From NCBI RefSeq assembly GCF_036850765.1, contig NC_089490.1, positions 273,496,482 through 273,560,481 of the forward strand: 64,000 nt of DNA. Reading direction: 5' to 3'. Each line of letters begins with the position of its first letter. Positions within the stretch are counted from its first letter, which is position 1. Source of the stretch: Saccopteryx bilineata (lineage: Eukaryota; Chordata; Mammalia; Chiroptera; Emballonuridae). Below, in pieces: positions 57,340-64,000 of this stretch. The notes under the pieces are model-generated. The model did not search any database, was not told the origin of the DNA, and was given only the letters and a program-made list of their open reading frames with translations. Both the position numbers and the translations under genes were made by a program.

Positions 57340-57514
57340 TTTTTTCATTAACTTGAGAGAGAGAGAGAGAGGGAGAGAGAGAGAGAGATCAATTTGCTGT
57401 TATACTTAGTTATGCATGCATTGGTTGCTCCTCATAGGTTCTTTTGTGGGGATCCAACCTGCAACCTCAGCATATTGTGATGGTGCTCTATCCACTGAGC
57501 CACCCAGATAAGGC
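57340..57514 (-). mobile_element. short tRNA-derived SINE
   Basis: 'gccttatctgggtggctcag' and 'tggatagagcaccatcacaa' form the minus-strand head, 'ggttggatcc' the decayed box B, and a (GA)n tail lies at 57354-57390. Another copy of the short family, 54 bp from the previous one. Confidence 0.8.
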
Positions 57515-58039
57515 TCATCTGTTTTCAATTGTGCACCATTCTGAGTAGAGTAATGTGATGAAATCTCGCATTATCAGTTGCATCCAGCCCAGGACGTGAG
57601 TCATCCCTTTGTCCATTGTTTCAACACTGTATAACCTTCCAGCTCATCAGTCACTTTAGTAGCCGTGTCAGTCATCAGATAACTGTACTGGTGTCACAGT
57701 TCTTGCGTTCAAATCACCATTATAGTTGGCTAATGCTATCTCACAATGCCAATGTCATTCAGCACACTTCATCTCATCATGTAGACATTGAATCATCTCA
57801 CATCATCACAAAAAGGGTGAGTACAGCATTATAAGATATTTTTAGAGACAGAGAGCTACCACATTCACATAACATTTATAACAGTATATTGTCATAATTG
57901 TTGTATTTTATTATTGTTAATTTTTTACTATGTGTAACTTGTAAATTAAACTATCATAGTTTTGTATGCATAGGAAAAAATATAGTACATATTGGTATTA
58001 GGCATCTGCTGAGGGTTTTGGAATGTATCCCCAGAGGGT
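57515..58039. other. unique sequence
   Basis: 57600-57810 has many CATCA/TCATC repeats of low order but no clear unit. No gene is recognised. Confidence 0.35.
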
Positions 58040-58150
58040 AAAGAAGGCTAGTGCACCTACTTTTCAGAAGAAGATTGAGAACAAAGAGGATAAATAACAT
58101 GTTCAAGGGCACACAGCAAAAAAGTGGGAGAACCTTGCAACACACATTTC
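58040..58150 (-). mobile_element. possible MIR SINE remnant
   Basis: 'gaagattgagaacaaagagg', 'ataaataacatgttcaaggg' and 'cacacagcaaaaaagtggga' resemble the reversed MIR order (gaggaaactgaggcacagagagg, ttaagtaacttgcccaagg, tcacacagctagtaagtggca). Confidence 0.5.
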
Positions 58151-60092
58151 CCCTCCATGATTTTGGAAATGGGTTTTAAGTACAGGAATCTCCTCTTCCC
58201 ATATTGTCCATTGAGGTAACATGTGGTCAACCTCAGGTAACTAATTACAGGCATTGATGATGAGACAGTGTAGTAGGGAAAATTAGTGAAAAGTTAAGGG
58301 AATTTCCTGAATATTTGGGCACATATTAATACCTAAAGGAAGAGGTCATTGCTAGCTGATTGTTTAGTAATATCTTTGATAAGACAAAAGCCAACACAGT
58401 CCATAGTAATTGTGCAGTTGTGTGCTTTATCACTAAAATGGACAACTTTGTATCTCTTTTTATGATAAAGTTTGGATGATCTTTAACTTTTCATATCTGA
58501 GCAGGTGAGAGGCTCATGCCCATTGTTAAGATCATGTGATTTTGAGAATAGAGGAAAAAAGACCCCAGGAATTATGGATTTAGGTCACAATTTAAGTGGG
58601 TATATGTAATAATCTAACCATCATCAATCCATAAGAAACAGAGATTGTTTTAATTTGAACAGGTTAAAGGCGAGTCCTATAATCTGGAGGTCAGGCATCC
58701 ACTCTTCATCTGTTAGGAAATGTGTCATGTACTACCCTGTTTAGGAATCTGTCCTGGTACATACTTGATGTTTTCCACAATAAGAAATATTTAAATTTGA
58801 GTAATGACATGAATACATACAACCAAACCAAAAATGTTTAGTTATTGTCAACATTTTTCTAAATTTAGCTCCATTGAGAACATTTGCCAATGTTCTGTAT
58901 TTCTCACAATTAATTCTGATGGTTCCCTAATGTATAGTATTTTAGTATTTGTATGGACATGTGTGCATGTGTATTTGATGAGAAGACTTAGATATCCTTA
59001 ATTGATTCCAAATTGTATAAAATTCTAATTATATGTCTTTTGTATATAACTATTTTTTCCCTTGTTTTAAGCCTCTTAACCTTCTGATTTATATTTTCTA
59101 AACTTTGAATTTGAGACCTGGTGAAAGAAATCTATTTTATTTTAAGTGGTGCTTTTGAAAGATTTCTACTTAGATCTCTTTAACAGACTCAGATTTGAAC
59201 AAACTCTCCTCTTCCACCTCTTCTTATGCCAAATGATTCTCCCTTTGTAGCTTGCTTTTAGTTTTTAAATCACCTTCATATGCATTATTTCATTTTTTCT
59301 TACTCAGAGAATATTTTCAAGTACAGAAACAAAGTTCAAAGAATGATATAACAAACACCATGTTTCCCCCACTAGAAATTAATGATAATGTGTCATCTAT
59401 TTTTCAAAATCTTGTAAGGAAAGTAGACTCGCTAAATTATAAAAACCAGCAAGTAACAATACCTCACTTTTCGTGGCAAGAAATGTGAACAGGGGTGGGG
59501 AGAATCAAATAAGAAAGAACGAAAACAGATAATAGACTAGAGTGCATTTCCACAGTCCCTCTTCTTCGGTCCTCATTTGAGCACTATTATTTTTCTATAG
59601 TTTTTAGACCAGCTGACTAGCCACCAGGATCATTGAGAGTCATGAGGCATGGCGGTGACTTTGGGAAGAACTCTACTGGCCCTGATGCCAAAAACTAAGA
59701 ATGGCATATGTTAAGTAAGTCTGAAGAGAATTATCTGAAACTCACTTTTTATTCTCCAGCCGAGTTTTTAGTGTGCCAGAGAGATCAGGTGGCCTTGCTT
59801 CCCAGGACACCTTCAGTCTAGTATCTGGAAAAGGACAGTCAAGTACATGATGAGAATTGTGCCTGAAAATCTGGAAAGCAGTGGAAGCATTTAGCAATGT
59901 AGGTATCAGGCAGAAAAGCAACCAGCGACTGAGAGTTGTGATGTCTTTTTCTCCAGAACAGTATTATAGTTGTTTTCCCCATTGAGCTTAAAAAGGGGGG
60001 AAAAGAGGAGAAACATGCATAACCTACTGCTGAGACAGCTCCTCCTGCTGAGAATGTGTTGCAGACACAGTCAGTCAGGGGCTGACTTAACT
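58151..60092. other. unique AT-rich sequence
   Basis: No gene, RNA or repeat is recognised. The 78-codon frame at 59252-59488 has no domain. Confidence 0.4.
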
Positions 60093-60110
60093 GACTTGCA
60101 GGAAACTTTT

Positions 60111-60490
60111 TTTTTTTTTTTTTGTATTTTTCCGAAGCTGGAAACGGGGAGAGACAGTCAGACAGACTGGGATCTACCCAGCACACCCACCAGGGGCGAT
60201 GCTCTGCCCACCAGGGGGCGATGCTCTGCCCCTCTGGGGCGTTGCTCTGTCATGACCAGAGCCACTCTGGCACCTGGGGCAGAGGCCAAGGAGCCATCCC
60301 CAGCGCCCGGGCTATCTTTGCTCCAATGGAGCCTCGGCTGCGGGAGGGGAAGAGAGAGACAGAGAGGAAGGAGACGGGGAGGGGTGGAGAAGCAGATGGG
60401 TGCTTCTCCTGTGTGCCCTGACCGGGAATTGAACCCAGGACTTCTGCACGCCAGGCCGACGCTCTACCACTGAGCCAACCGGCCAGGGCT
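60111..60490 (-). mobile_element. tRNA-derived SINE, full length, young
   Basis: The minus-strand head 'agccctggccggttggctca' (box A) and box B 'ggttcaattcc' (one change) precede the CT-rich middle and 3' end 'ccagcttcggaaaaatacaa', then an A18-20 tail. A perfect 18-bp target-site duplication, 'gacttgcaggaaactttt', lies at 60093-60110 and 60493-60510; the empty site reads TTTT/GA. Its exact duplication makes it among the youngest SINEs here. A 167-codon frame that crosses it is an artefact. Confidence 0.95.
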
Positions 60491-60510
60491 CCGACTTGCA
60501 GGAAACTTTT

Positions 60511-63500
60511 GAGGGCATATGAAAGTGAAAAATTTGTGAATTTGAGTCCAAATTATGTGCCCTTGTCACTTTAGTGCACTGACTATTGATCAGACTCTTC
60601 TCTGTGACCATGATGGCTCCAATAAAGAAAAGGAAGGAAATAATGTTAGGTTCACCTCACCAAGACTAATCTGCAGACATCCATCTCCGGCTTTTTAGAG
60701 AACCCACACCTACAAGTAGTGGAATGGAAAACAATGGTGCCTGCAGAGAAAAAACACTTGTCTAACTCCTTGTAAAGTTGTGGTATTCTATGAGAACAGC
60801 ACACAAAGGAAAAGCAAGGGTTCTATGTACCATGCTCTCATTTGCATGCAGTCAGCTGACTTTTTATCTCAGCTGAGTACTGACTTTTGTGGTTCATCCA
60901 AAACAAAAAAATGTCAGGACCGGTGTTTTTTACTATTTCTTTAAAATCCAACACATAATTGAAATCGGCCCTACTGTTTTTAACTTTCTGTGGGGAGCGA
61001 GACCCAGCAGCCCATCTGCTATGGAAATTTTTGAAAGACACAGAAGGTACATTATTCTTAGCCAAAAGGATTTCTCTTGGTATTTGAAATTGTTTTCAGT
61101 CTTTCATCCTTTCTTCCCTTGGCCTCCCAGTCCCCATGTTGTGACCACATGCCCAAGATAGACACAGTGCATGTTTTCCCTTTGCTTTACGTTAGTGTCA
61201 ATGGAATGCTTCAGCAACTCGCTGAGGTTCTTTCTAATAAGATTCCATCTTACTGTAAATAATAAAATAAAAATAGAATTAGTAGATGGTTGGCTCAGTT
61301 ATGTAACTATCAATATATAGATGGAAATAGATAAAGAGATTGCTTAAGCATTGCAGCATAAACATCTTTATTGTTTTAAGAGGAAATCTGGCCAATCTCA
61401 ACCCAGTTCATATTTGAGGGTTAGTATTTATGTCCAAAATTCTTCATAATGATTGTGAGATTAACTATGACTCTTCTGTAGTTTGGCTGAAGTGTGTCTT
61501 TTTCTTAATTCATCACCTTTATTGCCTCCCTTTCTTTTTTTTTCCAATTTGTTCCTAAATTAATACAATTATTTGTATGTTATGAGTTCACATGCCTAAT
61601 ACATTTGCAAATTCTTGTAATAAATTTCCTATCATCAAAATATTTCAAAAAAATTATACTATATCTGAAGTAATACAAATTATAATTATTTATAATTTAA
61701 ATGTTATGATAGACCAGAATTTTTATAGATATTAGTAAATATAATTTAAATTTTATTAGCTGTTATTTTCAAATAACTTTGGTGGTCTTATTTATGTTAT
61801 TCTAATCATTGTATAATATTAAATATATAAATATAGCCTTCATTCTTTAACCAGATTGTCATTTTAACTGCATAAAAACTTTTCTCTGTTAGTGATAAGG
61901 ATTGTAATGCTAAAATTCAATAAACATGTGTTGAATTTCTGTCCACTGCCAGGTACTAACAAAATGCCAGTGACTCAAAGACCAGAGGCACGGTTCCTCC
62001 TTTTGGGCTCATTCTTTAGTGTGTGTTTTCTCTTCTTTACTTCCTCCTTTTCAACCCTCCCTTTCAATCAGTCTCATCTACTTCTGCATGCTTCTTGTTT
62101 CTCACATCTCATTTTCCTACAACATGATGGTATCACTTACCTCACTAAGATTGTTCAAGATAAGAACATTTCATAGATCAACAACTAAAGCAGACGAAGA
62201 TGGCAAAACCAGAAACCATTACCATCAGTGATTAAGACCAAATTTTAATGGAGTTGAAAACATGCTTTATTAGGTTTTCTTAGTGTGATTTTTTTCATAG
62301 ATAAGATCCTTCACTTGCTTGTGTGTACATAGGCAGTTGGCGCTGCCAAACATTTTAGGACAGTTGAAACCCTACCTCATAAGGATGAAGTTATTTCAAT
62401 ATTTAAATGCATTACCTTTGCATCAGAGCTATCACTGGTCACTTTCCCATTAATTAATAAATAATAGTATCCTTTCACTACGTGAACATTTTTAGAGGTT
62501 TGCTTTTTATGTTTTTAATGCTAGTTCTTTATACATGATTGAAACTGTAGCTATAATGCCTCAATCTGCAACATTTCTCACTCCTTGACTCTGCAACTAG
62601 AGACTCTGAGTGTCCCCCAATCATGGTTTGGGGATGTCAAGTTAAAACACTGCTTCTAGGGGATGTCTTTACTCCCTTCAGCCTGAAGTCCTGCAGTAAT
62701 TCTGCATCTAGCACACTTTACAAGAATGTGAAGTAATTGTCAATTAATTCGGAATCCAGCATTTTTGTTTGTTACTAGAAGAATTAAAAAGTATATCCAA
62801 AACCAAACCCACTTTTGTTCTTACCTTTTTGACTTCCAAACCCCCAGTACTAACCACTTCATTGTCATCATTTTAGCTTCGTTTGCTTGGGGGCAGGATC
62901 TAACTCTGTTTACTGATTTTAGTTTTCTTCAGGATGTGACATCTGCACCAACAACAGTGATGACAACAGCACACTGGCGGGAGCTGGGAGTGCTGCAGCT
63001 TACCACCGGCCGCTCACATCACTTTCGGCAGACGGGAGGCATCGCTCTCTTCAGCTTCAAGCCGGTGATAATAACTCAGTCTCCTCAATGCATCGGACAC
63101 ATACAGGCTTCATCAAATCTTGAGAACACGGCTCTAAAAAAAAAAAAGACATTGTTATTTTCTTTAAAGCATTGCTATTTGTTACTAGTTTAGCTAATAC
63201 ATTTTAAATGGTTGATTCTCCATGGTCTTTCTAGGTTTGCTGATGACAGTTTGACCTTCAGTGAGGATGGCTCATCCATCATGCTTTGAACTATTCACTC
63301 TATTTTATGCTTATGTCATCTTTGCAACAAAACCTTTGTCCAAAGCCTTGTTTATGACTCATGAGGGAGTCTCAGTTTGTGTACCTCTGTACTTTGTGTG
63401 AGGCCCCAGTCCTGGAAGGGGGAGCACCAGTTCAGCACCTCTGAAATCAAGTGCAGATGGTCACCTAAAAATTTACCTATCATTTCTCATCATCTTATTG

Positions 63501-64000
63501 GGTATTGAAAATAATTTTATTGTATTTTAATATAAAACAATTACTATATTGTAACAGTGATTTTCTAATAGAAATCTGAGAAATTTCCTTAACATTGTAG
63601 AGATTTTCGTTTGTCCACATCAGTAGAGTAAAATTTACCTGAAATTTTTATGTGATGTAGTATAAAGCATGGCTTGTAAATATTGATCATTGAATATTCT
63701 AAAGAACTAGGCAAAAAAGATAATCCTTCAGGATTTAGCTGCTGAAATCTTTGTTGTCTTCTAGGAACAAAAATTAAAAGAGTCTAGTAATAGACAGATA
63801 AATAAAAAGAAGTCTTCACCAAATCTCTGATTAAAATAAAATTTAGTCACTCATTATATCCTTTAAAAAATGATTTCCTGATTTGGAAATGCAGTTTTCT
63901 GGAGGCTTGTCAGAGAAATTGGATGGCCCCAGAAAGGAGAGTGGCAATCAGTTGACAAGTCAGTCTTATCTGTTGCACTTTATAAATAAAATAAAACTGC
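60511..64000. other. unique AT-rich sequence with an exon-like patch
   Basis: 61540-61860 is extremely AT-rich. 62933-63145 stands out: it follows 'tactgattttagttttcttc' + AG, keeps eight CpGs and is open in one frame to an A12 run at 63136-63147. No protein family is recognised in it. Nothing else is identified to the end of the window. Confidence 0.35.

Noticed and set aside
59970..60473. 167-codon + frame
   Set aside because: Two thirds of it is antisense SINE with its poly(A) read as poly-Phe.

Overview
The window is mammalian nuclear DNA, AT-rich and CpG-poor, with no gene body that can be supported. It reads as intergenic or deep-intronic sequence carrying many generations of retrotransposons. 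The youngest SINEs point to a bat. They have a tRNA-like head (box A near TGGCTCAGTGG, box B near GGTTCGATTCC), a CT-rich middle and a tail ending near CCAGCTTCAGAAAAA. From memory this resembles the SINEs of horseshoe bats and relatives (Rhinolophoidea) more than the VES SINE of vesper bats. I could not run a search, so bat is likely and rhinolophoid is tentative.

The main feature is a full-length LINE-1 on the + strand at 34941-40608. It has a target-site duplication (34926-34940 and 40609-40623), a short 5' UTR that opens with a CRE palindrome and a YY1-like site, an intact ORF1 (331 codons), a 325-bp inter-ORF spacer, an intact ORF2 (1275 codons) and a 3' UTR with a long G-rich tract. Every endonuclease, reverse-transcriptase and C-terminal cysteine/histidine residue I checked is present, so it is a good candidate for a retrotransposition-competent copy. 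A 5'-truncated relative of nearly the same 3' UTR sequence lies at 29974-30256 on the - strand, also with a target-site duplication, which suggests recent activity of this lineage.

Region by region: 1-8.4 kb holds degenerate MIR/L2-like sequence, a (CT)n run, a large old SINE and a SINE nested in a SINE next to an old L1 tail. 8.4-22 kb is mostly unique, with MLT1 LTRs, MIRs, two CA-rich minisatellites, an (AC)n and an (AGA)n microsatellite. 22-34 kb holds SINEs, three L1 fragments of different ages, MIR and L2. 35-40.6 kb is the intact L1. 41-47 kb is a dense SINE patch with another L1 tail. 47-50 kb has MIR and an L2 split by an MLT1 LTR. 50-64 kb has the best preserved SINEs, another nested SINE pair and otherwise unique AT-rich DNA.

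The only coding genes working together are ORF1 and ORF2 of the L1, which form the retrotransposition particle; the SINEs, which encode no protein, probably use that machinery, since several of their insertion sites resemble the L1 endonuclease target. I found no undescribed protein system. Leads worth a check are the small overlapping ORF before ORF2, a few exon-like or conserved-looking unique blocks, and the CA-rich satellites.
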